Of a stretch of 64,000 nucleotides of DNA, positions 26,297-35,455 are shown piece after piece (positions within the stretch are counted from its first letter, which is position 1; each line of letters begins with the position of its first letter). Source of the DNA: G013214665 sp964649815. GTDB lineage: Bacteria; Pseudomonadota; Alphaproteobacteria; Rhodobacterales; Rhodobacteraceae. The stretch is from NCBI GenBank assembly GCA_964649815.1, contig CAZYQC010000001.1:124001-188000 (forward strand), read 5' to 3'. The notes below the pieces were generated by a model. The model saw only the letters and a program-made list of their open reading frames with translations, did no database searches and was not told the origin of the DNA. Position numbers and translations under genes: made by a program.

Positions 26297-27634
26297 TTAT
26301 CGTAGCCGCTTAAGCAACGTCAAAGACGGATACCCGTCCGGGGCCAGGCCAGCGCTGCGCTGGTAGGCCCGGACGGCTTCGATCGTCAACGGGCCGATCT
26401 TTCCGTCCACGCCCTTGGTGTCGAACCCTTTCCGGGTCAGACGGCGTTGCAGTTCTTTTCGCTCACGAAATGTCAAAGCGCGGTCGCCTCTGGGCCAATT
26501 GGCCTGAATCTTGGGTCCGCCTTTGATGCGGTCGCTGAGATGACCAACGCCGATGACATACGCATCCGCGGTGTTGTAGCGCTCAATCACCGAGAAGTTT
26601 TTGAAGATCATAAAGGCCGCGCCTTGCCCGCCTGCAGGCAGCAAGATCGACGCAGACCCATAGTTCGGCACTGGTCTGCCCTGCATGTCCTTTACGCCCA
26701 AGTTGCCCCATTCGGCTGGCGACTTTTTGATCTTTCGATTGGCCAAAGCGTAGTTGAAATTGGATGGCAGGCGCACCTCGACCCCCCAAGGCTGACCCGA
26801 GACCCAGCCAAACCGCTTGAGGTAAGCCGCTGTCGACGCAAGGGCGTCTGTCGGATTATCCGACCAAATGTCCCGCTTTCCATCGCCGGTGAAATCCACC
26901 GCGTATGCAAGGTAGGACGTCGGGATGAACTGCGTATGACCCATTGCGCCGGCCCAGGATCCAGTCATCAACCGGGGGTTTACGTCGCCTGCCTGAATGA
27001 TTTTCAGAGCTGCAATCAACTGTCCTTCGAAGAACTTTCCGCGTCTTCCGTCGTACGCCAGCGTCGCAAGGCTTTGGATCACATCGTCGTCGCCCTTGTA
27101 GCTGCCATACGCGCTTTCCAAACCCCAAACGGCGACGACGACCTCCTTCTCCACTCCGTAGCGCCGCTCAATCTGTTCAAGGACTCTGCGCTCCTTTCGC
27201 AATGCAGCTTTGCCGTTGCGCACCCGCGTGTCGGACGCAGCAGAATCCAGGTATTCCCAAATCGTTTTGGTGAATTCGGATTGGTTTCGATCGCGGCGAA
27301 TAACCTCGGGATCGTAACGCACACCTCGGAACGCCCGGTCGAACACTGCGCCAGAAATGCCCTTTGCCAGCGCTCTTGACTTAAAACCTTTGATCCACCT
27401 TTGGAACGCGGCGTTGGACGCGGCGTCTTGAACGGCTGGCGCCTCTTGCTCTGATACCACGTCGCCCGGTCTCAACTGAGGACGCAGAACCGGAGCGGCG
27501 GAAAAGATCGCGACGGGTGTTGCGCTTGCGGTTGGTCGCAGTTCAGGTCGTAGCGTTTTGTTTACGTTGGCCGCCGTTGCTTGTGGTGCAAGAACCATAA
27601 GCGCGAAGCCCACCGCGCAATGTCTCCAAGCCAT
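26297..27634 (-). CDS. lytic murein transglycosylase (MltB family) with peptidoglycan-binding domain
   Basis: 445 residues. A signal peptide covers 1-21 (ending ATAA). A Pro/Arg-rich linker follows, then an SLT_2/MltB catalytic domain with Glu in VWGLESAYG and the TGSWAGAMGHTQFIP segment. A C-terminal PG_binding_1 domain (GFDTKGVDGKIGPLTIEAVRAYQ) covers about the last 55 residues. It cleaves the glycan strands of peptidoglycan in the periplasm to anhydro-muropeptides. No lipobox Cys is seen, so it is soluble or wall-associated. Confidence 0.92.
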   Translation of the reverse strand: MAWRHCAVGFALMVLAPQATAANVNKTLRPELRPTASATPVAIFSAAPVLRPQLRPGDVVSEQEAPAVQDAASNAAFQRWIKGFKSRALAKGISGAVFDRAFRGVRYDPEVIRRDRNQSEFTKTIWEYLDSAASDTRVRNGKAALRKERRVLEQIERRYGVEKEVVVAVWGLESAYGSYKGDDDVIQSLATLAYDGRRGKFFEGQLIAALKIIQAGDVNPRLMTGSWAGAMGHTQFIPTSYLAYAVDFTGDGKRDIWSDNPTDALASTAAYLKRFGWVSGQPWGVEVRLPSNFNYALANRKIKKSPAEWGNLGVKDMQGRPVPNYGSASILLPAGGQGAAFMIFKNFSVIERYNTADAYVIGVGHLSDRIKGGPKIQANWPRGDRALTFRERKELQRRLTRKGFDTKGVDGKIGPLTIEAVRAYQRSAGLAPDGYPSLTLLKRLR

Positions 27635-27709
27635 GCAAATCTCTGCTCTGTTGTTTTTGTTGAGCCCAGTCTAACGCCAAACGCCTTTTCTCAAAAGGCG
27701 TCTTTCGTG

Positions 27710-28429
27710 TCACACGCGAGGCTCCGCTTGTTGCGTCCGCTCATCATGGATCGCGCGCAGTCGCTCAAGATGTTGCCGTAACAAAGGGACGCGCCTGGGT
27801 CGGAAGCTGGTCTTTGTGACGTCCAGTTTAACGATCCGATCCAACCGAAACGTGCGAAAGTCTTGTCGCAAAAGACACCAGGCCATCAAAACATTGCTGT
27901 TTTCGAAATAGACCAGACCCAGTGGCTGCACCTCGCGCTCGGTCTCTCGGTCCTGCACATCCCGGTACAACAATCTGACAACCAGTTCATCCCACGTTGC
28001 TTGACGCAGAACACCAACATCGATCCTGGGCGCCGCGGGTCGGTGAAAGCGATGCGCATCCAAGATCGCGTGCTCAAGCCGGTGTGCTTGGCGCGGAGGC
28101 ACCCGCGCCTGGATTTTGGCCAAGGCCGATTCTGCGGCCCGCGACAACGCTGGATCGCCAATGATCGCCACATCGCGCAGACCCAATACGAGGGCCTCGA
28201 GCTCATCGTCTTCGAACCCCAGCGGAGGAAGCGTGGCATCTTCGATGAGCGTATAGCCAAAGCCCGCTTCACCATCGATGACGGCACCAAGACCGCGCAA
28301 GGCGTCGATGTCGCGATAGATCGTACGGATAGACACATCCATTTCATCGGCCAGGCTTTCTGCTGTGATTGGGCTGGGCAATCTTCGCAGCGCTTGCATG
28401 AGCTGGAACAATCGGTGGGTGCGGGTCAT
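27710..28429 (-). CDS. YafY-type HTH/WYL transcriptional regulator
   Basis: 239 residues. The N-terminal winged-helix HTH (RLFQLMQALRR, TAESLADEMDVSIRTIYRDIDAL) is the DeoR-like YafY form, and a C-terminal WYL domain covers about 140-215 (RDVQDRETEREVQPLGLVYF). It is divergent from the GST gene across 80 bases, a common arrangement in which the regulator controls its neighbour; that link is inference. Confidence 0.88.
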   Translation of the reverse strand: MTRTHRLFQLMQALRRLPSPITAESLADEMDVSIRTIYRDIDALRGLGAVIDGEAGFGYTLIEDATLPPLGFEDDELEALVLGLRDVAIIGDPALSRAAESALAKIQARVPPRQAHRLEHAILDAHRFHRPAAPRIDVGVLRQATWDELVVRLLYRDVQDRETEREVQPLGLVYFENSNVLMAWCLLRQDFRTFRLDRIVKLDVTKTSFRPRRVPLLRQHLERLRAIHDERTQQAEPRV

Positions 28430-28509
28430 GACCTAGGTTTACACGAAATCCTGCCAGTTTTTGACAGTGCATCGCGGTAAATCGCAAAAAAACAAAAGGA
28501 TATCCGATA

Positions 28510-29217
28510 ATGATTACGCTGCTTACCTATCCGACCGCATTCAACCAACCAGCATCCAGCCCGTTTTGTGTGAAAGCCATGTATCTGCTGGCCTTGTCCG
28601 GCGTGCCGTGGGAGCGTGAAGATCATTCAGACCCGCGAAATTTCCCAATGGGCAAACTGCCGGCCATTCGGGACGCCGGGCGCGTGATTGGTGACAGCGA
28701 TGCCATCCGGGCGCACCTTGCCGAACAAGGCGCAGATGTCGACGCACACCTGAACGATCTGGAACAAGCAGATGCCCGCGCGTTAACCCGCATGGCCGAG
28801 GAACATCTTTACTTTCATCTGGTTCTGGATCGTTGGGGCGATGACGCGGTTTGGCCTACGATACGTGAGACTTATTTCGCCCCTATTCCCAAGCTGGTAC
28901 GCGGTTTTGTAACCCGTGGCCTGCGTAAACAAGCTTTGTCGGGTTTGCATTTCACAGGTCTCGCCCGATTGGACCCGGATCAAAGAATGGACCGGGTTGA
29001 ACAAGACCTATCCGTTTTGACCGTCCGACTTTGGCAAGGGCCTTTTCTGATCGGACAACGCCCTTGCAGCGCCGACGCAAGCGTCGCGGCAATCCTATCC
29101 GCTATGGCGGCAACGCCCGTTGCAACACGGTTGAGCAGGCGCATCGCAAAAGATGACGTTTTGATGTCCTACTGCGACCGAGTCGCTAGCGCCTGCGGCG
29201 CGATACCTTCCGCTTAA
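28510..29217 (+). CDS. glutathione S-transferase family protein
   Basis: 235 residues. The thioredoxin-fold N-terminus is LLTYPTAFNQPASSPFCVKAMYLLALSG, with the cis-Pro loop MGKLPAI and GDSDAIRAHL. The C-terminal helical part includes FLIGQRPCSADASVAAIL. The family conjugates glutathione or acts as a redox/maleylacetoacetate-type isomerase; substrate unknown. Its last 32 bases overlap the convergent rnr end. Confidence 0.85.
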   Translation: MITLLTYPTAFNQPASSPFCVKAMYLLALSGVPWEREDHSDPRNFPMGKLPAIRDAGRVIGDSDAIRAHLAEQGADVDAHLNDLEQADARALTRMAEEHLYFHLVLDRWGDDAVWPTIRETYFAPIPKLVRGFVTRGLRKQALSGLHFTGLARLDPDQRMDRVEQDLSVLTVRLWQGPFLIGQRPCSADASVAAILSAMAATPVATRLSRRIAKDDVLMSYCDRVASACGAIPSA

Positions 29218-31441
29218 CCTTGTCAGCTTTGCGCTTTCCTTTGGCGGCTTTTCGTCGTGGTGTCCGCCCTGCGGGCGAGGTTCGACCTTGGGTGACACGT
29301 TTGCCATCAAGCTCGAGCAATTCCAGAGCGATGCCACCGGTCACTGGTGCAGCCTCGGACAGACGAACAAGGGCGCGCTGACCAATTCTGATAAGCCGCC
29401 CACTGTCTGATCCCATCAGTGTCTGCGTGTCTCGGTCATAATGAAAATACTCGTTGCCAATATTGCGCATGGGAACGAGGCCATCCGCGCCTGAATCGTC
29501 CAGCTTCACGAAAATCCCAAACTTTGCGATCCCGGCTACACGCCCGGTAAATTCGTTGCCAACGCGCTCGCTTAGGTATGATGCAAGGTATCTATCCGTG
29601 GTGTCCCGCTCAGCCGTCATCGACCTGCGTTCGGTGTCCGAGATGTGCTGTGCCGTTGTTTCCAGCGTTTCGATGTCTTGTTGCGTCAGCCCATCATCGC
29701 CCCACCCATGTGCCGAAACCAACGCACGATGAACAATCAGATCCGAATACCGCCGGATCGGAGAAGTGAAATGCGCGTATGATCGCAACGCAAGGCCGAA
29801 ATGACCGTAATTCGAAGGGCTGTAGTAAGCTTGGGTCATAGACCGCAAGGTCGCGAGATTGATAAGCTCTGCATCTTCAGTTTCAGCTGCTTGCTTCAGC
29901 AATCGATTTAGATGAGCGGTCTTCAAAACCTGACCCTTGGCCAAGCTCAAACCGGCTGCGCCTGCAGTCTCTCGCAAAGCGTCCAATTTTTCTGGATCTG
30001 GCTCCTCGTGAACGCGAAACAGCAAAGGCGTGCGCTTTGCGATCAGGGTCTCAGCCGCAGCGACATTGGCAAGCACCATGAACTCTTCAATAAGCTTATG
30101 TGCGTCCAACCGGTCCTTGAACGACACGGACGCGACTGTTCCATCTTCGGCCAGAACGATTTCCCGTTCAGGCAAGTCCAGTTCGAGCGGCTGGCGCTGA
30201 CGGCGAGCTTTGAGCAATGCCTCATACGCCTCATACAGCGGGCGCAAAACAGGCTCTAACAAAGGCTCGGTTCGCGTATTTGGCGTGCCATCAATCGCGG
30301 CTTGAACTTCTTCGTAATTGAGCGCCGCAGGCGACTTCATCAGGCCCCGGTGAAAGCTGTGCGAGATCTTTTCGCCATGCGCATCAATCTGCATGCGCAC
30401 CGCAATGCAAGCCCGCGGAACGCCTTCGTGCAGGCTGCATAAATCGCCAGACAAACGGTCAGGCAACATCGGCACGACGCGGTCTGGAAAATAGGTTGAG
30501 TTACCGCGCTTTACCGCTTCGCGATCCAACGGCTTTCCTGAACGGACGTAAGTCGCCACATCGGCAATCGCGACCCACAAAATGTGACCGCCGGAATTTT
30601 TCGGATCGTCATCAGGATGCGCGTAACAGGCGTCGTCGTGATCTCGCGCATCCCACGGGTCGATCGTGATAAGAGGCAGATCGGTCAAATCCTCGCGGTC
30701 GCCAAGGTCCACAGGTTTCTTCGCATCTGCCTCTGCTATGACATCGTCTGGAAAGGCGTCTGGAATGCCATGTTGGTGAATGGCGATCAAAGACACCGCT
30801 TTGGGCGCTGAAGGGTCGCCCAAACGGTTGATGATCCGGGCTTTGGGCAGGCCCATCCGCGCTTTGGGGCCGACGGCTTCGCCTTCGACCAACTCTCCAT
30901 CCTTGGCGCCACCTGTCGCGCCAGCAGTGACCAGCCATTCCTTGTCGCTGCCTTTGTCGACCGGAACAATCCGCCCACCTTCCGAGCCAGCGCGAAAAAC
31001 ACCCAAGATACGATGCGGGTTAGAGCCGATCTTTCGGATCAGACGGGCCTCGTATGCGTGGTCTGCTTGTTGCACAAGCGTCATCCGCGCGAGTATTCGG
31101 TCACCTTCGCCCAGCGCAGGGTCCGATGCGCGAGGCAGGACCAAAACGACAGGCTCAGGCCCATCACCTTGCCACTCCAACGGCCGGGCAAAGAGATCTC
31201 CATCGGCATCTGGCCCTGTGACCTGGAGCACGCTGACTGGCGGCAACCTGTCCGGGTCGCGATAGGTTTTTTTGCGCTTTTCCAGATGGCCCTCGGCCTC
31301 CAGCTCTTTCAGCAGGCGCTTAAGGTCAATCCGCGCAGCACCCTTGATCCCAAAGGCTTTGGCGATATCGCGTTTAGCGGTGAGAGTGGGGTTAGCGGAA
31401 ATCCAGTCGAGGATTTGCGCTTTGGTTGGCAGTTGGCTCAT
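29186..31441 (-). CDS. rnr: ribonuclease R
   Basis: 751 residues. It is a processive 3'-5' exoribonuclease that degrades structured RNA. An N-terminal winged helix (residues 1-60) and cold-shock-like region precede the RNB catalytic domain with the Asp cluster IDPWDARDHDDACYAH. An S1 domain follows (EFTGRVAGIAKFGIFVKL). A Lys/Arg-rich tail ends the protein. It is the last gene of the dapE-GNAT-DUF2064-rnr run, six bases after its neighbour. Confidence 0.95.
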   Translation of the reverse strand: MSQLPTKAQILDWISANPTLTAKRDIAKAFGIKGAARIDLKRLLKELEAEGHLEKRKKTYRDPDRLPPVSVLQVTGPDADGDLFARPLEWQGDGPEPVVLVLPRASDPALGEGDRILARMTLVQQADHAYEARLIRKIGSNPHRILGVFRAGSEGGRIVPVDKGSDKEWLVTAGATGGAKDGELVEGEAVGPKARMGLPKARIINRLGDPSAPKAVSLIAIHQHGIPDAFPDDVIAEADAKKPVDLGDREDLTDLPLITIDPWDARDHDDACYAHPDDDPKNSGGHILWVAIADVATYVRSGKPLDREAVKRGNSTYFPDRVVPMLPDRLSGDLCSLHEGVPRACIAVRMQIDAHGEKISHSFHRGLMKSPAALNYEEVQAAIDGTPNTRTEPLLEPVLRPLYEAYEALLKARRQRQPLELDLPEREIVLAEDGTVASVSFKDRLDAHKLIEEFMVLANVAAAETLIAKRTPLLFRVHEEPDPEKLDALRETAGAAGLSLAKGQVLKTAHLNRLLKQAAETEDAELINLATLRSMTQAYYSPSNYGHFGLALRSYAHFTSPIRRYSDLIVHRALVSAHGWGDDGLTQQDIETLETTAQHISDTERRSMTAERDTTDRYLASYLSERVGNEFTGRVAGIAKFGIFVKLDDSGADGLVPMRNIGNEYFHYDRDTQTLMGSDSGRLIRIGQRALVRLSEAAPVTGGIALELLELDGKRVTQGRTSPAGRTPRRKAAKGKRKADKVKRKVSRRRR

Positions 31442-31446
31442 ACCCG

Positions 31447-32043
31447 TCAGGTACCACGCGCGCTGCGTCGCGTCATGGCCAAATCAGCGGCGGTATCGAC
31501 ATCAGATAACGTGTCCGCAAAAGCCAGACGTGCAGACCCAAGCGACCGAACGGAATCCTCCAACGCGAATTCGGTCGACCAGCGCACGTTTTGCAAAAAA
31601 CCAGCGGGCAGCGGCTGTGAATGCTTTAGGCCGACCAACCAATAGCCTCCGTCAGGCGCAGGCCCAAAAACGGCATCGTGGTCGCCCAAAAGGTCGAAAG
31701 CGCGGCGGATGTTTTGAGCCTTTATGCCGGGGATGTCCGCGCCAATAACGCAAACCCGTGAACCCGCCCGTGCCATGACGCGCGACATACGCTGACCCAG
31801 ATCGCCCGAACCTTGCGGCCATCTGGGCAAGTCACTTTGCCAAACGCGGCTCATCAGACCTTCGCGATCCGGACTAACGGCAAGCACAATGTCCCACCTT
31901 GGATCACGAATACGACGCAATAGCGATCGCGTTTGGTGTCGAAACCACCAAGCGGCAGGCACCATGCCAATCTCACGCCCCAGGCGGGTCTTAACCCGCC
32001 CTGGCCGCGGTTCTTTGACCATGACAATCAGGCAAGGTCTCAA
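31447..32043 (-). CDS. TIGR04282/DUF2064 glycosyltransferase-like protein
   Basis: 198 residues, nucleotide-diphosphosugar transferase fold. The opening PCLIVMVKEPRPGRVKTRLG and the VIGADIPGIK and GPAPDGGYWLVGLK motifs are diagnostic of the DUF2064 family, sometimes linked to arsenosugar synthesis. No arsenic genes are nearby, so that role is not supported here. The TTG start overlaps the GNAT stop (TTGA). Confidence 0.8.
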   Translation of the reverse strand: MRPCLIVMVKEPRPGRVKTRLGREIGMVPAAWWFRHQTRSLLRRIRDPRWDIVLAVSPDREGLMSRVWQSDLPRWPQGSGDLGQRMSRVMARAGSRVCVIGADIPGIKAQNIRRAFDLLGDHDAVFGPAPDGGYWLVGLKHSQPLPAGFLQNVRWSTEFALEDSVRSLGSARLAFADTLSDVDTAADLAMTRRSARGT

Positions 32044-32462
32044 AGAACACGTTCCATATCACGATGTGGAATTCCGGCGTCATCATAGATCGGTCCAAAC
32101 GCGGAAAAGCCGAGCGTTTCATAGAAGCCGAGCGCATGCGTTTGTGCACCCAGGACGACGCGCGAAACATCAGGCGTATCTTTGGCGACATCGATCGCAG
32201 CTTTGATCAAGGCAGCCCCCAATCCGCTACCGCGGGCAGCTTTTAGAACGGCGACACGACCAATTTTGGCATCCGATCCTTTGAACAAAATCCGCGCGGT
32301 GCCAACAGCTTGGCCGTCGCGATAGGCCAATAGATGCGTTGCATCTGGGTCCAGCCCGTCGACTTCTTCCTCTACGCTTACGCCTTGCTCGTGGATGAAA
32401 ACGACCCTGCGGATCGCCAAGCAAGCCTGCACGTCATCGGAGACCGAGACATGCGTGCTCAT
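32040..32462 (-). CDS. GNAT-family N-acetyltransferase
   Basis: 140 residues from the ATG at 32462, which overlaps the dapE stop by 4 bases. The acetyl-CoA loop is RVAVLKAARGSGLGAALIKAAI, and VVFIHEQGVS resembles the ElaA/YjdJ branch. Substrate unknown. The longer frame reads back into dapE without a ribosome site. Confidence 0.85.
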   Translation of the reverse strand: MSTHVSVSDDVQACLAIRRVVFIHEQGVSVEEEVDGLDPDATHLLAYRDGQAVGTARILFKGSDAKIGRVAVLKAARGSGLGAALIKAAIDVAKDTPDVSRVVLGAQTHALGFYETLGFSAFGPIYDDAGIPHRDMERVL

Positions 32463-33604
32463 GCGAAAAAATCCTTTAGAATTCGGCTGTAAACGGATTT
32501 GAGCTGCCGGATGTGTGACACGTCGACATGTTCGTCGACCTGGTGCATGGACTTTCCGACCAAGCCAAATTCGACCACTGGACAATGGTCTTTGATAAAA
32601 CGCGCGTCGGATGTGCCGCCTGTCGTGCTTAGCTCAGGCCGCAACCCTGTTTCCACCTCGACAGCATTGGAAACCATCTCAGAAAGCGGGCCGGGTGGTG
32701 TCAGAAAACTCTCTCCCGATACTTTGGTTCTCATTTCGACCGTCAGGCCGAAACTGTTTTGAATATCGTCGCACATCTGGCGCAACCACTCGATCAAAGA
32801 CGCGCTGGAATGCGCATCGTTGAACCGAATGTTGACCGTCGCGGTGCATCGCTCGGGGATGACGTTGGTTGCTGGATTTCCGGTGTCGATTGTTACGATG
32901 GCCAAGGTGGACGGATCGAAATGCTCTGTGCCGGTATCCAGCTCGTGCGACGCCAATTGATCCATCAGACGGGCCAACCCGGTTAACGGGTTGTTGGCTC
33001 GGTGCGGGTAAGCTGAGTGTCCCTGCTTTCCAGTGACTGTAAAAAACACCGTCATCGACCCGCGGCGTCCGATTTTGATCATGTCGCCCATGTTCTCAGG
33101 GCATGTCGGCTCTCCGACGAGGCACGCGGTCCAGCGTTCTTGGCTGCGCTCCATGTGATCCAGCAAAGCGCGCGTCCCATCGAGCGCGTCGCCTTCTTCG
33201 TCGCCCGTTATAGCCAAGACCACAGCCCCGTCGGGTGGCGTTTGTTGGACAAAATCACAGGCCGCGGCGGCAAAAGCCGCCACACCAGATTTCATGTCGG
33301 TGGTGCCACGCCCGTACATAACACCGCGCTCGACCTGCGCACTGAACGGCGGGTGGGTCCAATCGGCGACGTCGCCCACCGGGACCACATCCGTGTGGCC
33401 GTTAAAAGCGAATGTGCGCGGATGCGCCTTGTCGCCCCACCGCGCATAGAGATTGCGAATTCCTCCGCGATCCGCCCAGACACATTCAAAGCCTGCCGCC
33501 GAAAGCTCGGCCTCCAGAATGCTCAAAGCACCTTCGTCCTGCGGCGTCACAGACGCACATTGCACGAGTTTCGCAGTCAATTCGACGGGATCAACGGGGG
33601 ACAT
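32459..33604 (-). CDS. dapE: succinyl-diaminopimelate desuccinylase
   Basis: 381 residues, M20 metallopeptidase fold. It hydrolyses N-succinyl-LL-diaminopimelate in lysine/peptidoglycan precursor synthesis. Metal-site motifs are FNGHTDVVP, YGRGTTDMKSG and the catalytic GDEEGDA. The ATG has GAGG upstream. It shares strand with dapD, 3.3 kb away, but the Hint pair lies between. Confidence 0.95.
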   Translation of the reverse strand: MSPVDPVELTAKLVQCASVTPQDEGALSILEAELSAAGFECVWADRGGIRNLYARWGDKAHPRTFAFNGHTDVVPVGDVADWTHPPFSAQVERGVMYGRGTTDMKSGVAAFAAAACDFVQQTPPDGAVVLAITGDEEGDALDGTRALLDHMERSQERWTACLVGEPTCPENMGDMIKIGRRGSMTVFFTVTGKQGHSAYPHRANNPLTGLARLMDQLASHELDTGTEHFDPSTLAIVTIDTGNPATNVIPERCTATVNIRFNDAHSSASLIEWLRQMCDDIQNSFGLTVEMRTKVSGESFLTPPGPLSEMVSNAVEVETGLRPELSTTGGTSDARFIKDHCPVVEFGLVGKSMHQVDEHVDVSHIRQLKSVYSRILKDFFA

Positions 33605-33835
33605 ATGGCAACCTCAGGGCAAATTTGTGGCGAAAATGGCGCGCGGGAAACGCCTGTTCCAATAATCGGTTAACAGCCACATCACCTGCATGCTAGGCTA
33701 TGGATAAATAATCCCCTGAGGCAGGGACACGCAGCTGCCGGTAACATCCGGTGTTCACAGCCAATCTGGCCGTTTTCGCAAGAGACGTCTTGCGCGCTGT
33801 AGCAACATCTGCCCAGGACAAAGAGGTGGGCTGAT
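33605..33835. other. Intergenic region upstream of the Hint gene pair
   Basis: 231 bases between dapE and the first Hint gene, which are divergent. It should hold both promoters. A modest AGAGGTGGG lies just before the Hint ATG as a ribosome site. No strong repeats were seen. Confidence 0.4.
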
Positions 33836-35449
33836 ATGGTTGCTGCGTCGGAACTTCCGATAACAACCGTACGCGAGGGTACAACCGCCGTTGATATGGC
33901 GGAGGCCATCTTTGGTGATGGCGTTACAGTCGTGTCTGCAAACTACACAGGCGATATCGATTCAGCCGGCATTTACACTGGCGGCGACAGCATCGCCGCC
34001 GGCGCGACACCGGGCGACAGCGGCATCATCTTGTCGAGCGGTGATGTAGAGAAATACACAAACACCAACGGCCAATCGAACCAGTCAAACAGCACGTCAA
34101 CGAACACGACTGGCGAAAACAACAATAGCCTCTTTAACGACACAGCCGGGCGCAGCACGTTTGATGCGGCTTATCTCGACGTTGATTTTATCGCTGTTGG
34201 AAACGTCATGACGATGCAATTCGTTTTCGCATCCGACGAATATCCAGAGTTCACCAACTCAATCTACCAAGATTTCGTGGGCGTTTGGGTGAACGGCGGC
34301 AACGTTCCGCTGACAGCAGCTGATCAGGTGGATTTAGGTGTCGGAGACGGCGACACCGACCCGGGCAACATCAACAGCACCGACAACCAGAACCTTTTTC
34401 TGGACAACACATCTGACGCATTCAACACCGAGATGGACGGGCTGACTGTGACGCTCAAGCTGACCATTCCGGTCACGCCTGGGCTGAACTCCATTCGCAT
34501 CGGGATCGCAGATGTCGGCGATTCGTCTTACGATTCATCGCTGTTGATCGCCGCAGACTCCGTTCAAACCGCGTTCGTCGCAGTGGACGATTCCGCCAAT
34601 CTGTTCCAAGGCGGCAGCAAAACTCTGGATGTGCTCGATAATGATATCGGCTCTGGCACGCTTGAGATCACGCATATCAACAACGTACCCGTTGACGCCA
34701 ACAACCCAGCTGCCAACTCGGTTGCGTTGCCAACCGGCCAGGTCGTCACGCTGAACACCGATGGAACCATCACAGTCAGCAGCGACGGTGACCTTGAGAA
34801 CTTTAACTTCACCTATACCTCGACGAATGGAACGCTGGATGACACGGGCCTCGTCAAAATCACGACGGTGCCCTGTTTCGTGGCGGGCACGACGGTCGAA
34901 ACAGAGGATGGCCCCCGTCCAATTGAAACCCTTCGGGTCGGAGACCTTGTTCTAACCAAAGATGATGGCTTTCAGCCTGTGCGATGGATTGGCATGCGCA
35001 CGGTGCAGGCCACCGGCGACATGGCACCGATTGAGTTTGGCGAAAATGCCTTGGGCACGCATCGTGCGATCCAATTTTCGCCGCAGCATCGCATATTGAT
35101 CCAAGACGCATTGGCCGAACTGTTGTTCGGAGAGGCGGAGGTTCTCGTCGCCGCCAAAAACCTGGTGAACGACACCTCTATTCGCCGCCGTCCAGGCGGC
35201 GAGGTGACATATGTCCATGTCCTCTTTGACGCACATCAGGTGATCTTTACCGAAGGCGTGGCCAGCGAGAGCTTTCTGCCCGGACCTCAAACCACGAGCC
35301 TCTTCGAAGAAGAGACGCTTGCAGAGATTTGCCGCCTTTTCCCGGAACTCGACCCAAATACAGGCGCAGGATATTCGCCTGCCGCGCGGCGTACCCTGCG
35401 TCGCTACGAAGCGGACTTATGGCGACAGCAAGCGCGGTTGGTGGCCTGA
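33836..35449 (+). CDS. choice-of-anchor L / Hint-domain surface protein
   Basis: 537 residues. About 20-245 matches the choice-of-anchor L region (FASDEYPEFTNSIYQDFVGVWVNG); about 247-342 looks like a cadherin-like beta domain (LDVLDNDIGSGTLEI). A Hint domain follows, with nucleophile Cys347 in PCFVAGTTVETEDG and FDAHQVIF late in the domain. Hint domains self-cleave or transfer ester bonds in hedgehog and bacterial intein-like proteins. There is no N-terminal signal, so export would need type I or another route. The sequence is Asn/Thr/Asp rich, as in adhesins. A surface anchoring or autoprocessing role is inference. Confidence 0.82.
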   Translation: MVAASELPITTVREGTTAVDMAEAIFGDGVTVVSANYTGDIDSAGIYTGGDSIAAGATPGDSGIILSSGDVEKYTNTNGQSNQSNSTSTNTTGENNNSLFNDTAGRSTFDAAYLDVDFIAVGNVMTMQFVFASDEYPEFTNSIYQDFVGVWVNGGNVPLTAADQVDLGVGDGDTDPGNINSTDNQNLFLDNTSDAFNTEMDGLTVTLKLTIPVTPGLNSIRIGIADVGDSSYDSSLLIAADSVQTAFVAVDDSANLFQGGSKTLDVLDNDIGSGTLEITHINNVPVDANNPAANSVALPTGQVVTLNTDGTITVSSDGDLENFNFTYTSTNGTLDDTGLVKITTVPCFVAGTTVETEDGPRPIETLRVGDLVLTKDDGFQPVRWIGMRTVQATGDMAPIEFGENALGTHRAIQFSPQHRILIQDALAELLFGEAEVLVAAKNLVNDTSIRRRPGGEVTYVHVLFDAHQVIFTEGVASESFLPGPQTTSLFEEETLAEICRLFPELDPNTGAGYSPAARRTLRRYEADLWRQQARLVA

Positions 35450-35455
35450 CGGCAT

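Noticed and set aside
26447..27379. 310-residue open frame on the plus strand
   Set aside because: Lies opposite the transglycosylase gene, whose catalytic and peptidoglycan-binding motifs are intact.
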